From contig JAISIR010000020.1 of the NCBI GenBank assembly GCA_031261985.1, positions 124,001 through 188,000 on the forward strand: a stretch of DNA of 64,000 nucleotides, read 5' to 3'. The notes below the pieces were generated by a model that saw nothing but the letters and a program-made list of their open reading frames with translations, did not search any database and was not told where the DNA came from. The DNA is from Clostridiales bacterium (GTDB lineage: Bacteria; Bacillota; Clostridia; Monoglobales; WRBX01). A program made the translations under genes and the position numbers. Shown here one piece after another: positions 45,514-53,860 of this stretch (its first letter is position 1; every line of letters begins with the position of its first letter).

Positions 45514-46347
45514 ATGCTTTACATTTGTGCGACGCCGATTGGCAATTTAGGCGACATAACTTTTAGGGCGATTGAGTGCTTGAAAACGGTTGACATAATT
45601 GCTTGCGAAGACACGCGACATACTAAAAAATTGTTAGATAGCTATGATATTAAGGCGAAGACGACGAGTTATCATCAACACAATTATGTTGCTAAAGGCG
45701 ATAAACTGATAGAGATGCTTAAAAATGGGGCAGAGGTTGCGCTTGTATCTGACGCTGGAATGCCTGGAATTAGCGACCCTGGCGAGCATTTAGTTAAGTT
45801 GTGCATACAAAACAATATCGAGTTTACTATTTTGCCAGGGGCATCGGCGGTTACAACTGCCTTAGTGCGTAGTGGTATATCAACCAATGGATTCATATTC
45901 ATTGGTTTTTTGCCTGTTAAAAAAGGTGAGGCGGTTGGCGTGATAAACTCGGTTAAAGGGAACCCTCAGACGCTTGTTTTTTACGAGGCACCGCATAGGA
46001 TTTTGCGTACGTTAGGCTTGCTTGAGCAGACGTTGGGCGATAGGCAATGTTGTGTATCGCGAGAGCTGACGAAGAAATTTGAAGAGGATGTTCGCGGCAA
46101 GATTAGCGAGGTATTGGAACATTTTAATCAGCACGAGCCTAGAGGCGAGTTTGTGATTGTACTAGAGGGCGCGGGGGCTGGTGCAGGTGCGATGCTTGGC
46201 AGCGGGCTTGTGGAGGGAGATATCGATTATTCTGCTGAAGTTGAGAGATTAATTAATAGTGGAATGAAAAAATCTGAGGCTGTTAAAGAGGTTTCGGCTA
46301 TATATGGCATTAAAAAGCAAGATTTGTATAAGAGGATAAAGGATTGA
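45514..46347 (+). CDS. rsmI: 16S rRNA (cytidine1402-2'-O)-methyltransferase
   Basis: 277 aa, full length. SAM-dependent methyltransferase of the tetrapyrrole-methylase fold: LYICATPIGNLGDIT at the N-terminus, ACEDTRHTKKL, LVSDAGMPGISDPG and the LPGASAVTTALV motif are all present. It methylates the ribose of C1402 in the decoding centre. AGAGGAAAG precedes the ATG. The last codons and stop are part of a short direct duplication with the start region of the next gene. Confidence 0.94.
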   Translation: MLYICATPIGNLGDITFRAIECLKTVDIIACEDTRHTKKLLDSYDIKAKTTSYHQHNYVAKGDKLIEMLKNGAEVALVSDAGMPGISDPGEHLVKLCIQNNIEFTILPGASAVTTALVRSGISTNGFIFIGFLPVKKGEAVGVINSVKGNPQTLVFYEAPHRILRTLGLLEQTLGDRQCCVSRELTKKFEEDVRGKISEVLEHFNQHEPRGEFVIVLEGAGAGAGAMLGSGLVEGDIDYSAEVERLINSGMKKSEAVKEVSAIYGIKKQDLYKRIKD

Positions 46348-46582
46348 TGAGGGAAATGATAGAGCTATTGGCACCAGCTTCGTCGCAACAGCTTCACTCG
46401 GCTTGTTTTTGCTCAAAACGCAAAAATGTTGCCTATGTTTCGCGTTGCTCCTCTTATCCCACAAAAGCAAAGTCGGCTTTTGCGGGAGCCCTATTGCCTG
46501 CCTCGTTTGTTTTGAGGTTAGTTATTAGTTACTAAAAAGATAAAGGATTGATGAATATGATAGAACTACTCGCGCCGGCAGG
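46332..46582 (+). repeat. Diverged direct duplication flanking a ~160-bp insertion, rsmI/U32 junction
   Basis: The end of rsmI plus the start of the U32 gene occur twice: GATAAAGGATTGATGA then ATGATAGAGCTATTGGCACC near 46336-46378, and GATAAAGGATTGATGA then ATGATAGAACTACTCGCGCC near 46540-46580. Between them lie ~160 bp with an imperfect hairpin (TCCCACAAAAGC / GCTTTTGCGGGA). The first copy reads MIELLAPAS and then goes out of homology, so it is a dead 5' stub of the U32 gene; the second copy starts the intact gene. Confidence 0.7.
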
Positions 46583-47786
46583 CAATTTAATAAAACTACA
46601 AACTGCGTTTGAATATGGGGCGGATGCGGTTTATTTAGGCGGCGATATGTTCTCGCTTAGGGCGTTAAGTGGCGAGTTTGAGGGCGATAGGCTTGAGCGT
46701 GCAATTGATTATGCTCATTCTATAGGTAAAAAAGTGTATGTAACCGCCAATATTATCCCGCATAATAACGATATACCCGAGCTGGAGGAGTATATTACTT
46801 TTGTAAAAGAGGCGGGGGCAGATGCGATAATTGTTGCCGACCCTGGCGTGGTGGATTTGTGTTTAAAGTGTGGTGTGGGTGGCGGAGCGAGTGGTACGCA
46901 GATTCATCTTAGCACGCAAGCGAATAATATTAACTACGCAAGTTGTAATTTTTGGCATGGAATGGGCGTAAAGCGCGTTATACTTGGGCGTGAGCTGTCG
47001 CTTGATGAGATTCGTGAGATTCGCGAGCGTGTGCCAGACACCTTAGAGCTTGAAGTGTTTGTGCATGGGGCAATGTGCATTGGATACTCGGGCAGGTGCT
47101 TAATAAGTAATTATGTTACATCGCGCGATAGTAATCGTGGCAAGTGCGCGCAGCCTTGTAGGTGGGAGTATAATGTATCGGCTGCAAATTCGACTGATAG
47201 CGATGAGTTTGATTTAGATTTGACCGAGAACGAGCGCGGGACGTTTATATTTAATAGTAAAGATTTGTGCTTGATAAATTATATCAAAGAGTTGGCAGAG
47301 GCAGGCGTGAGCAGTTTTAAGATAGAGGGCAGGATGAAGAGCGAGTATTATTTGGCCACTGTCGTGAAAGCTTATAGAGGCGAGATTGATAGGTATTTAC
47401 AGGAAGGGGCGAAGTATAATCCTAGCAGCGGTGCGCGCGCCGAGTTAGAGAAAGTTAGCCACCGAGTGTATAGCGAGGGATTTATTAATGGGCGGCAGAA
47501 TGATATGCAGATTTATGGGACTTCGAGCTATATTCGCAGCTGTGATTTTGTTGGAGTAGTAGAGGGGTGCGATGGCGGGTTTATAAAGGCGACCCAACGT
47601 GGGAAGTTCTTGCGCGGCGATACCTTAGAAATTTTGCAGCCGCGTGGCGAGAATGTAGTGATTAATAATTGCGAGATTTATGATGAAGATGGCGCTGAAA
47701 TTGATGCTACTCCGCACCCCATGATGACGTTTAAGGTTAAGTATGACGGAGCGGTTGAAAAGGGTTCGTTTATTAGGAAAATTTAG
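46557..47786 (+). CDS. Peptidase U32 family protein (tRNA hydroxylation type)
   Basis: 409 aa from the ATG nine bases after AAAGGA. U32 family: MIELLAPAGNLIKLQTAFEYGADAVYLGG at the start and a Cys cluster motif (MCIGYSGRC ... GKCAQPCRW) near residues 160-205. Bacterial members of this group (YrrO/TrhP) are required for 5-hydroxyuridine in tRNA; older annotations call them collagenase-like proteases. It follows rsmI, another translation-related modifier. The duplicated stub upstream suggests an old insertion event. Confidence 0.87.
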   Translation: MIELLAPAGNLIKLQTAFEYGADAVYLGGDMFSLRALSGEFEGDRLERAIDYAHSIGKKVYVTANIIPHNNDIPELEEYITFVKEAGADAIIVADPGVVDLCLKCGVGGGASGTQIHLSTQANNINYASCNFWHGMGVKRVILGRELSLDEIREIRERVPDTLELEVFVHGAMCIGYSGRCLISNYVTSRDSNRGKCAQPCRWEYNVSAANSTDSDEFDLDLTENERGTFIFNSKDLCLINYIKELAEAGVSSFKIEGRMKSEYYLATVVKAYRGEIDRYLQEGAKYNPSSGARAELEKVSHRVYSEGFINGRQNDMQIYGTSSYIRSCDFVGVVEGCDGGFIKATQRGKFLRGDTLEILQPRGENVVINNCEIYDEDGAEIDATPHPMMTFKVKYDGAVEKGSFIRKI

Positions 47787-47870
47787 GGCTAAAGGCGGGT
47801 TGAGTTGGGCTGGGGGCGTAAGGCGATATAAAAAAAATCAAAAAAGGTTACATAATTTGTGGAACATAAC

Positions 47871-47899
47871 TTGACAAATTTGACATGATGTGATATACT
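47871..47899 (+). promoter_or_regulatory. Promoter of the degenerate recombinase gene
   Basis: TTGACA (47871-47876), 17-bp spacer, TATACT (47894-47899). A ~100-nt leader follows. Confidence 0.75.
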
Positions 47900-48002
47900 A
47901 TATAAGTTGAAAGGTATCGTCTAAATTGTGAATGTTGAATTATTCATGTGTTTTAGCGGCTTTAACAAGTAAAAACCACTGATAAAAATGGAGTGTTTTA
48001 TT

Positions 48003-48755
48003 ATGCAAAATATTATAGAAAAATTTTTGGAGTATTTAAAAACTGAAAAAAGGCGCGCGGATAATACTTTGTATTCTTACAAGTTGGATTTATCTGCCTT
48101 TGTAGCGTTTTTAAATACTAAAAATGTTAAGGATTTTAACGCGGCTACTTTAGAGAATCTTCAAGAATATTGCGAGAAATTGCGTAATTCTGATAAGTCT
48201 AAATCTACAGTTGCGCGTCAAATTGCGTCGCTTAAAACTTTCTATAAGTTTTTGTTAGAGAATGGATATATTGTTACCAATTATGCGCGTCAATTAAATG
48301 GGCAAATGGTAGAGCGTAATGTAAACCGTGAGTTGCTAACCTCGGACGAGATTAAGAGGTTTTTAGCGTGTGTTCAAGGCAACGGAACAAAAGAAATTCG
48401 TGATAAAGCTATGGTAGAAATGTTGGTGCAGACAGGGCTGAACGCTTCTGCAATTACGTCTTTAGATGTTAAGGATTACAACGGCGAGAGCATTGTTGTT
48501 CGTCAGCCAAGGGGCGATAAAGTTTATGGCTTGGTGCAACAGGTGCGCCGACTGGTAGATGATTATTTGGAAAATTCGCGCCCGCGCCTAGTGATGCGTG
48601 ATGGTGTTAAGGCGTTGTTTGTTAACTATAACGGAACTAAAATGACGCGTCAGGGGTTATGGAAGATAATTAAGAACTATCAGGAAATTGCAGGGATAAA
48701 GAAGGAAATTACACCTAGAATGCTTAAAAATTCTGTAGCCGAATTGAGAAAATAA
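48003..48755 (+). CDS. Tyrosine recombinase-like protein without catalytic residues
   Basis: 250 aa from the ATG at 48003; GGAG lies inside the in-frame ATG codon 15 nt earlier. The N-terminal SAM-like core-binding domain is well kept (FLEYLKTEKRRADNTLYSY, ASLKTFYKFL). In the catalytic domain the first Arg is Asn (TGLNASAI versus TGLRVSEL), the H-x-x-R box reads RMLK, and the protein ends before the position of the Tyr nucleophile. A Lys in GDKVYGL remains. So it can probably still bind DNA but not recombine it. Either a decayed integrase beside tRNA genes or a domesticated DNA-binding protein; its strong promoter favours the latter. Confidence 0.82.
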   Translation: MQNIIEKFLEYLKTEKRRADNTLYSYKLDLSAFVAFLNTKNVKDFNAATLENLQEYCEKLRNSDKSKSTVARQIASLKTFYKFLLENGYIVTNYARQLNGQMVERNVNRELLTSDEIKRFLACVQGNGTKEIRDKAMVEMLVQTGLNASAITSLDVKDYNGESIVVRQPRGDKVYGLVQQVRRLVDDYLENSRPRLVMRDGVKALFVNYNGTKMTRQGLWKIIKNYQEIAGIKKEITPRMLKNSVAELRK

Positions 48756-48790
48756 GTTAGTGAGATAAATTTTGAGTTAGCATAATTTTT

Positions 48791-48848
48791 GCCGAATGAT
48801 TGTGGTGATGCACGCTTGGTAAGTGTGGACTCTAATCGAATAATCGGC
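48791..48848 (+). other. tRNA-like folded element (possible tRNA-Thr remnant)
   Basis: 58 nt with GCCGA/TCGGC ends extended outside by AATTTT/AAAATT. Inside, CACGC TTGGTAA GTGTG forms a perfect tRNA-type anticodon arm whose loop has GGT (Thr); the next segment ends with TCGAAT as in T-loops. The D-arm and T-stem are not well formed. It could be a decayed tRNA, an element mimicking one, or merely a long terminator-like stem. Confidence 0.35.
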
Positions 48849-48859
48849 AAAATTTTCGT

Positions 48860-48936
48860 GTCTTCGTAGCTCAGCTGGATAGAGCGACCGCCTCCTAAGC
48901 GGTAGGCCGGGCGTTCAAATCGCCCCGAGGACGCCA
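48860..48936 (+). tRNA. tRNA-Arg (CCT)
   Basis: 77 nt with encoded CCA. Acceptor GTCTTCG/CGAGGAC, anticodon arm ACCGC-CTCCTAA-GCGGT (anticodon CCT, reading AGG), T-arm GGGCG/CGCCC around TTCAAAT. Confidence 0.94.
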
Positions 48937-49062
48937 AAAAGTGCCAAGTAAGCTTGGCAATGAAAAAATGATGAATGATAAATTGTGAATTATAAATGAA
49001 AGGCGCGCTCGCAGGGCACTTTTTGTATTCATCATTTATCATTCATCACTCATCATTTTTCA
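48937..49062. repeat. Inverted simple repeats after tRNA-Arg
   Basis: AAAAAATGATGAATGATAAAT and its near complement (ATTTATCATTCATCACTCAT near 49032-49052) flank a GC-rich segment with AAAAAGTGCC/GGCACTTTTT. It can form a long hairpin and end tRNA-Arg transcription. The same GAATGA-type simple repeat is seen at 31600-31630. Confidence 0.5.
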
Positions 49063-49081
49063 TTAAAGAGGTTATGTTCGT

Positions 49082-49240
49082 GTCAAATATAACATTTTAA
49101 TAGATAAATCGCTTTCGTTTGCCGCTCGTATTTTTAAATTGCAAAAATTTTTAATCAAGGAACATAAAGAGGGAGTAATATCCAAGTAAATTATTCGCTC
49201 TGGAACTGGCATAGGCGCGAATATCAACGAGGCAAATTAG
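49082..49240 (+). pseudogene. Fragment of a four-helix-bundle (23S rRNA intervening sequence-type) protein
   Basis: In frame with position 49103 the translation reads DKSLSFAARIFKLQKFLIK, then EGVISK, a stop (TAA), and IIRSGTGIGANINEAN, then another stop. This matches the four-helix-bundle family motif SKQLLRSG(T/A)SIGANI-EA, with TAA exactly where the family has CAA (Gln). No start codon or rest of the protein is found, so it is a dead fragment. The remainder of the 49241-49353 gap holds no gene that I can support. Confidence 0.65.
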
Positions 49241-49353
49241 GGATTTGCCGCGCCACCTGTTACTCCATTTGTTACATTGCAAAGGTGAAATTGATGGAAT
49301 TATCTTCAGAAATTGAACGCGGGAAAATTTTATTAAATATTGGCTCGAAAGGC

Positions 49354-49382
49354 TTGACAAAATTAGTAATATATGATAGAAT
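49354..49382 (+). promoter_or_regulatory. Promoter of tRNA-Pro
   Basis: TTGACA (49354-49359), 17-bp spacer, TAGAAT (49377-49382), about 55 nt upstream of the mature tRNA. Confidence 0.72.
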
Positions 49383-49437
49383 ATTTGGGTAGGTTAAAAA
49401 CGGTTGTTTGCCTACTTAATGTTTGCTATGTATATTT

Positions 49438-49513
49438 CGGGGTGTGGCGCAGCTGGGAGCGCGCGTGGTTTGGGACCATGAGGCCGCAGGTTCAAGCCCT
49501 GTCACCCCGACCA
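49438..49513 (+). tRNA. tRNA-Pro (TGG)
   Basis: 76 nt with encoded CCA. Acceptor CGGGGTG/CACCCCG, anticodon arm CGTGG-TTTGGGA-CCATG (anticodon TGG), T-loop TTCAAGC. Own promoter and terminator. Confidence 0.94.
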
Positions 49514-49518
49514 ATGAA

Positions 49519-49559
49519 GGTCTTATAAGTTGATAGAAAACTTATAAGACCTATTTTTA
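49519..49559 (+). terminator. Intrinsic terminator of tRNA-Pro
   Basis: GGTCTTATAAGTT and AACTTATAAGACC form a perfect 13-bp stem with a 7-nt loop, followed by TATTTTTA. Confidence 0.88.
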
Positions 49560-49830
49560 TGATTATTTTTAGTCTTATAGCTGTTGTAAGAGTTGAATGC
49601 GCCGCCAAAATGTTTCAAGTTGCCGTGTTTTTATAATACTCAAAACAATTTATATGCTTACCTAAGCCGTGTGAAAAGAGTATTCTTATTATGAGAAGAC
49701 TTGACAAATACGAAATAATGTGTCAAAATGGATATGTAGAAAAAACGCTTTAAGCGGAATTAAAAATTCCAGCTTCAAATAATTTTATAAATTGAACTTT
49801 AAAAACTACCTTACAAGGGGAATGAAAAAC

Positions 49831-51057
49831 ATGCCAGAAAACAATATTGCTAGCAATTTTAACCACTACGCTTATTATGGGGAATATTCAATTAAAAGTT
49901 GGATTGACTTTGTGTTAAACGGTGAAATCAAGCTGCCAGACTATCAACGTAGTTTTGTGTGGAATATTAAACAGTCGACACAATTAGTAGACTCTATAAA
50001 GAGTGGACGATTTGTGCAACCGCTTACAATAGCCTCTACACAGAATGAGTTAGCTGGAATGGATCCTGGTATTTATCTTCTTGACGGACAACAACGAATT
50101 AGCTCTATAATATTATTGATATTAGGTGTATTCCCCAATGGAAAACCTATTTCTTTAACTTTGGAAGATGATGAAGATAATTTGGAATACATAGAGTGGA
50201 ACTTCTCACATTTGCAACTATTGAATAAAAGGTGTGTAACTTTAGAAGAACTCCGAGAGGCTTGCTTAAATAGCGGCGAATATATCGAACTCGAGAAATA
50301 TGATATAAAAAAGAACAAATTATTGAAGGATGCTGATAGAAGAAAGGCAACTCAACTGTATGAAGAAATCTGGCAAGATAAAGACCTCTTATTCAATAAA
50401 AATTTGGGATACTCTTTTGTGAAAAGCATAGGGGATTCAAGTGCTGAGAAAAAATTATTTGCAAATCTATTTCGGGAGATTAATAGTAGCGGTCAAAAGT
50501 TGACTCCTGCTGAATCAAGAAAGGCTTTATATTATTTAGAACCAGAACTAATTAATTTGTTAGAACCTAAGTTTTTAAAGTCATATAAAATCGGTAAAGA
50601 TAAAGCCGTGGATTTTCCACGTTATCTTTCTTATGCATATAGATATAAGGAAATATGTCGTGAAAGTATTGTTCCTGCAAGCAGTATTGCAAAAGGGTAT
50701 AGTAATAAGCAAGAAGAATATATTATTGATTATGTCCATGAGGTCATCAATGAATTTAATCCTCAAAATCCACCAGATTATTTCAATAATTTAGATGAGT
50801 TTGAAGATGCATTCTTGCAAATTTGTCCTCAAGAAAATATTGAAAGTATCGCTAAAATGGAAATGTATTCATTTGGTTTGATATTCTGGTGTCTTTTGGA
50901 TGGCAAAAAGTTTGATGCATCTAGGTGCAACGAACTCATTGGTGAATTAAACAGTAATATGCCAGAAACGTCTCCTTATGAAAAAGTAGGAGGGATTAGA
51001 AATCGTCTTAAAAAATCTGTAGAAATATATGAAAGATATATGTTGGAAGGAGAGTAG
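49831..51057 (+). CDS. DUF262 (GmrSD/ParB-like) protein of a defence-type pair
   Basis: 408 aa from the ATG at 49831 (AAGGGGA upstream). The DUF262 N-terminal ParB/sulfiredoxin-like domain is clear: KLPDYQRSFVW, then LVDSIKSGRF, then LDGQQRISSI near residues 85-95, and later FREINSSGQKLTPAE. DUF262 proteins act in anti-phage and modification-dependent restriction systems as NTP-binding or nuclease subunits. The family's C-terminal HNH domain (DUF1524) is absent; instead a HEPN protein is encoded 4 nt downstream, forming a two-gene unit. AT-rich relative to flanking genes, consistent with transfer. Confidence 0.83.
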   Translation: MPENNIASNFNHYAYYGEYSIKSWIDFVLNGEIKLPDYQRSFVWNIKQSTQLVDSIKSGRFVQPLTIASTQNELAGMDPGIYLLDGQQRISSIILLILGVFPNGKPISLTLEDDEDNLEYIEWNFSHLQLLNKRCVTLEELREACLNSGEYIELEKYDIKKNKLLKDADRRKATQLYEEIWQDKDLLFNKNLGYSFVKSIGDSSAEKKLFANLFREINSSGQKLTPAESRKALYYLEPELINLLEPKFLKSYKIGKDKAVDFPRYLSYAYRYKEICRESIVPASSIAKGYSNKQEEYIIDYVHEVINEFNPQNPPDYFNNLDEFEDAFLQICPQENIESIAKMEMYSFGLIFWCLLDGKKFDASRCNELIGELNSNMPETSPYEKVGGIRNRLKKSVEIYERYMLEGE

Positions 51058-51061
51058 AACT

Positions 51062-51853
51062 ATGGTTAAAGATATGCACGAATATATTTCCTTCGATATT
51101 TTTGAATATCTAAAGGAAATAGAGAGAATTGTTCCCCGAACACTTGATTTTACATTCCAACAGACACTCGGTTTTATTTTCCCCAATATATTCATGAAAA
51201 TGACAGGATGTTTGGAACACAAGCTTGACATGGTTTCTATCCAATTATGTATCGATCATGAGAACTACAAACAAAATAAATTACGTAAAAGTTCAAAAAT
51301 TCCAGAAGGTAGTAGCGAATACGAAACAATAATAAAAGAACTATTGGAAAATGTGAATGGGTTAGGCGGGGCGAACAAATATATTCTTGACCTTGAAAAC
51401 ATAAATGGTACAGTTTTTAGAAATGCACTTTGGAAAGATATTGAAGTTTGGGATTCGGTGATTAATCGTTTATTTGATTGGATTGACTCACCTTTATTTA
51501 GTTGCTATTTTAAAAATAATAGCAACAAATGTAAACACAATTGCGAAATTAGTGAAGTCGATACAATGATTGAAAAATCGGCTAACAGAATAGGAGATAG
51601 TTTGGTTAAAACAAAATATAGAGAATGTCCATTAAAATACTTATTTGACATGGCTTTTCGATTTAGGAATAAATTTGCACATAACGAGAACTCTGTTTAT
51701 TTAGTAGAAAAGACGCCGCTAGGGTTAAGAGCAGTTGAAAATGAATATGATAATTGGTGGATTCGGTTTGCAATACTATTATATGCTGATGAGATACTAA
51801 GGGAATCATTTAAAAAATATCTATTTTGGCGTCGTAAACGCCATTTGATTTAG
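51062..51853 (+). CDS. HEPN-domain protein (MAE_28990-type), putative RNase partner of DUF262
   Basis: 263 aa from the ATG at 51062, nine bases after AAGGAG and 4 nt after the DUF262 stop. Mostly helical. Near residue 205-210 FRFRNKFAHN carries the R-x4-H motif typical of HEPN RNases; an earlier Cys/His cluster (KCKHNC) may bind metal. HEPN proteins of this kind are encoded next to DUF262 genes and are thought to be RNA-cutting effectors released on phage infection. The assignment rests on the motif and the neighbour; overall similarity is weak by eye. Confidence 0.62.
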   Translation: MVKDMHEYISFDIFEYLKEIERIVPRTLDFTFQQTLGFIFPNIFMKMTGCLEHKLDMVSIQLCIDHENYKQNKLRKSSKIPEGSSEYETIIKELLENVNGLGGANKYILDLENINGTVFRNALWKDIEVWDSVINRLFDWIDSPLFSCYFKNNSNKCKHNCEISEVDTMIEKSANRIGDSLVKTKYRECPLKYLFDMAFRFRNKFAHNENSVYLVEKTPLGLRAVENEYDNWWIRFAILLYADEILRESFKKYLFWRRKRHLI

Positions 51854-51913
51854 CACTTATCAGTAACTTTTATATAATTCTAGTTACTTATAAAAAAACA
51901 GTTTGTTTCGTCA

Positions 51914-51942
51914 AAAACCTTGCCGAAGGCAAGGTTTTTTTA
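51914..51942 (+). terminator. Intrinsic terminator between the DUF262-HEPN pair and proS
   Basis: AAACCTTGCC-GAA-GGCAAGGTTT followed by a run of T; the A-run on the left lets it work for the convergent proS as well. Confidence 0.87.
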
Positions 51943-51996
51943 TATTTATCGTTTATATTTATCGTTTAAAAAATTATGTTTTTTTATTTTATAAAA

Positions 51997-53439
51997 TTAA
52001 TATGCCTTGCCCCAATAAACCATGTGTTTTGCAGGCTTGCTGCAACATACGCAAGTGTTGCTAATTTCTTCTTGCTCAAATGGGATGCAACGAGAAGTGA
52101 TTCCGCCGACCGCTTTAATTTCGTCCTCGCACTCTAAATTTCCGCACCACATGGCTTTAATAAAGCCTTTATTATTGGCGTTTTCCTTAAGCTCGTCAAA
52201 GGTTTTAGCAGCGGTCACCGTCATTCGCTTATTAGCGGCATCGTACATTGCATCGTGAATCTCGTCTAACAAAGTTGGAATCGTCGTAGCTAAATCTTCA
52301 AACTTAATCTTACGCTTCTCGCCGCTGAATCTAATGGTTACAAGTGCCTCGCCTGCCTCGATATCTTTAGGACCAATCTCGATGCGAATAGGAACACCAC
52401 GCATTTCGTGCTCGGCAAACTTCCAGCCAGCGGAGTTGTTGCTATCGTCTAACTTAACGCGGGCGATATTTTTTAGCATGGCGGCTACCTCGGTACATTT
52501 TACAAGAACGGCGTCGCTTTTATTGGCGGCAACAGGGATTATAACGCATTGAGTAGGTGCAAGTTTTGGCGGAAGAACCAGCCCGTTATCGTCGCTATGA
52601 ACCATTATAACCGCGCCGATGATTCGGGTAGAAACGCCCCAAGATGTTTGGTGCATGTATTGCAGATTATTATTTCTATCGGTAAATTTCATGTCGAACG
52701 CGCGGGCGAAACCGTCGCCGAAATAGTGCGAAGTGCCAGCCTGAAGAGCCTTGCCGTCGTACATTAGGGCTTCGATTGTGTACGTGTCAACCGCACCGGC
52801 AAATTTTTCTTTTTCGGTTTTTTTACCTTTAATAACAGGGATAGCTAAGAATTCCTTGCAGAAATCGGAATAGACGTTCAACATTTTTATAGTTTCGGTG
52901 CGTGCGTCTTCTTCGTTCTCGTGGACGGTATGACCCTCTTGCCACAAAAACTCACGACTGCGCAAAAATGGGCGGGTAGTTTTCTCCCACCGAACGACGC
53001 TACACCATTGGTTATATAGCTTTGGTAAATCGCGATACGAGTTTACAATTTTAGCGTAAAGCTCGCAAAATAAGGTCTCGGATGTAGGGCGGACGCAAAG
53101 GCGTTCCTCTAATTTATTGCTGCCGCCATGCGTAACCCAAGCAACTTCGGGAGCAAATCCTTCTACGTGGTCTTTTTCTTTTTGAAGCAAGCTTTCGGGG
53201 ATAAAAAGTGGCATATAGATATTCTCGTGACCAGTTTCCTTAAAGCGTTTATCCATCTCGGCTTGGATATTCTCCCACAGGGCATAGCCTGCAGGCTTTA
53301 AAATTACGCAGCCTTGAACGCTAGAATACTCGATTAAATCGGCTTTTTTAACGATATCTGTGTACCATTTTGCAAAATCGTCCTCGCGGCTTGTAATTGC
53401 CTCGACCATTTTTTTATCTTTATTACTCACGCACATCAT
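51997..53439 (-). CDS. proS: Prolyl-tRNA synthetase, short (eukaryote/archaea-like) type
   Basis: 480 aa, class II synthetase charging tRNA-Pro. Motifs: a class II N-terminal part with [22 protein letters not shown], motif 2 region [18 protein letters not shown]-like, and an anticodon-binding domain after ~residue 290. It lacks the editing insertion of the long bacterial form and has the C-terminal zinc-type domain ([22 protein letters not shown]). Start choice is uncertain: two ATGs and a GTG follow AAGGAG within 12 nt. No room for a T-box leader. Own consensus promoter. Confidence 0.94.
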   Translation of the reverse strand: MMCVSNKDKKMVEAITSREDDFAKWYTDIVKKADLIEYSSVQGCVILKPAGYALWENIQAEMDKRFKETGHENIYMPLFIPESLLQKEKDHVEGFAPEVAWVTHGGSNKLEERLCVRPTSETLFCELYAKIVNSYRDLPKLYNQWCSVVRWEKTTRPFLRSREFLWQEGHTVHENEEDARTETIKMLNVYSDFCKEFLAIPVIKGKKTEKEKFAGAVDTYTIEALMYDGKALQAGTSHYFGDGFARAFDMKFTDRNNNLQYMHQTSWGVSTRIIGAVIMVHSDDNGLVLPPKLAPTQCVIIPVAANKSDAVLVKCTEVAAMLKNIARVKLDDSNNSAGWKFAEHEMRGVPIRIEIGPKDIEAGEALVTIRFSGEKRKIKFEDLATTIPTLLDEIHDAMYDAANKRMTVTAAKTFDELKENANNKGFIKAMWCGNLECEDEIKAVGGITSRCIPFEQEEISNTCVCCSKPAKHMVYWGKAY

Positions 53440-53472
53440 GCTCCTTGAGATATTTGTATTAATTATTCTGTC

Positions 53473-53501
53473 ATTATATCATTTATGGCGATGTTTGTCA
53501 A
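53473..53501 (-). promoter_or_regulatory. Promoter of proS
   Basis: Minus strand TTGACA (53501-53496), 17-bp spacer, TATAAT (53478-53473), a perfect match. It overlaps the 3' end of the 120-aa gene upstream, and leaves a leader of only ~30 nt. Confidence 0.82.
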
Positions 53502-53860
53502 CTGTTAATCTGAGTTTTTACACTATCTGCAAGGGCGAGCAAGAACGATTTTTTGGCGAAATCTTTAGAGATATCGGTGCGGGCGGTGTCATACAAGCAA
53601 TCCATATCGGCGGGCAAAGTATTGGCGGCTGCTAGCTCTAGAGTGTTTTCGATGAACTCGCTAAGTGGGCAATCCTTCATGCTGAAATAATCGACGCGAC
53701 GGTTTGTGATGACATAATTAAAGGCTATATTATAGGCGGAATCGAAGTCAACCGAAACGCCACCGTTTTGGGCATCGAGCGCGTTGGCTTTGTTGTAGGC
53801 GTCCTTTGAATCGGCAAGCGATTTTAAAAATATCTCATTGAACAATAGATAATTCATCAT
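53498..53860 (-). CDS. Hypothetical 120-aa protein coupled to the 1003-aa gene
   Basis: 120 aa, acidic and helical, no membrane segment and no family I recognise. Its ATG overlaps the stop codon of the 1003-aa gene (ATGA), so the two are translationally coupled and probably form a functional pair. Ribosome binding site AAAGGAG lies inside the upstream gene. It could be an immunity, chaperone or regulatory partner of the large protein; nothing in the sequence decides. Confidence 0.75.
   Translation of the reverse strand: MMNYLLFNEIFLKSLADSKDAYNKANALDAQNGGVSVDFDSAYNIAFNYVITNRRVDYFSMKDCPLSEFIENTLELAAANTLPADMDCLYDTARTDISKDFAKKSFLLALADSVKTQINS

Noticed and set aside
46344-46535. 63-codon frame between rsmI and the U32 gene
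   Set aside because: It starts as a copy of the U32 N-terminus and then runs through a hairpin-rich insertion; a stub, not a gene.
49151-49360. 69-codon minus-strand frame in the tRNA pocket
   Set aside because: Opposite to the four-helix-bundle pseudogene and overlapping the tRNA-Pro promoter; no start context.
53440-53500. T-box or other leader in front of proS
   Set aside because: The promoter leaves only ~30 nt of leader, too short for a T-box.
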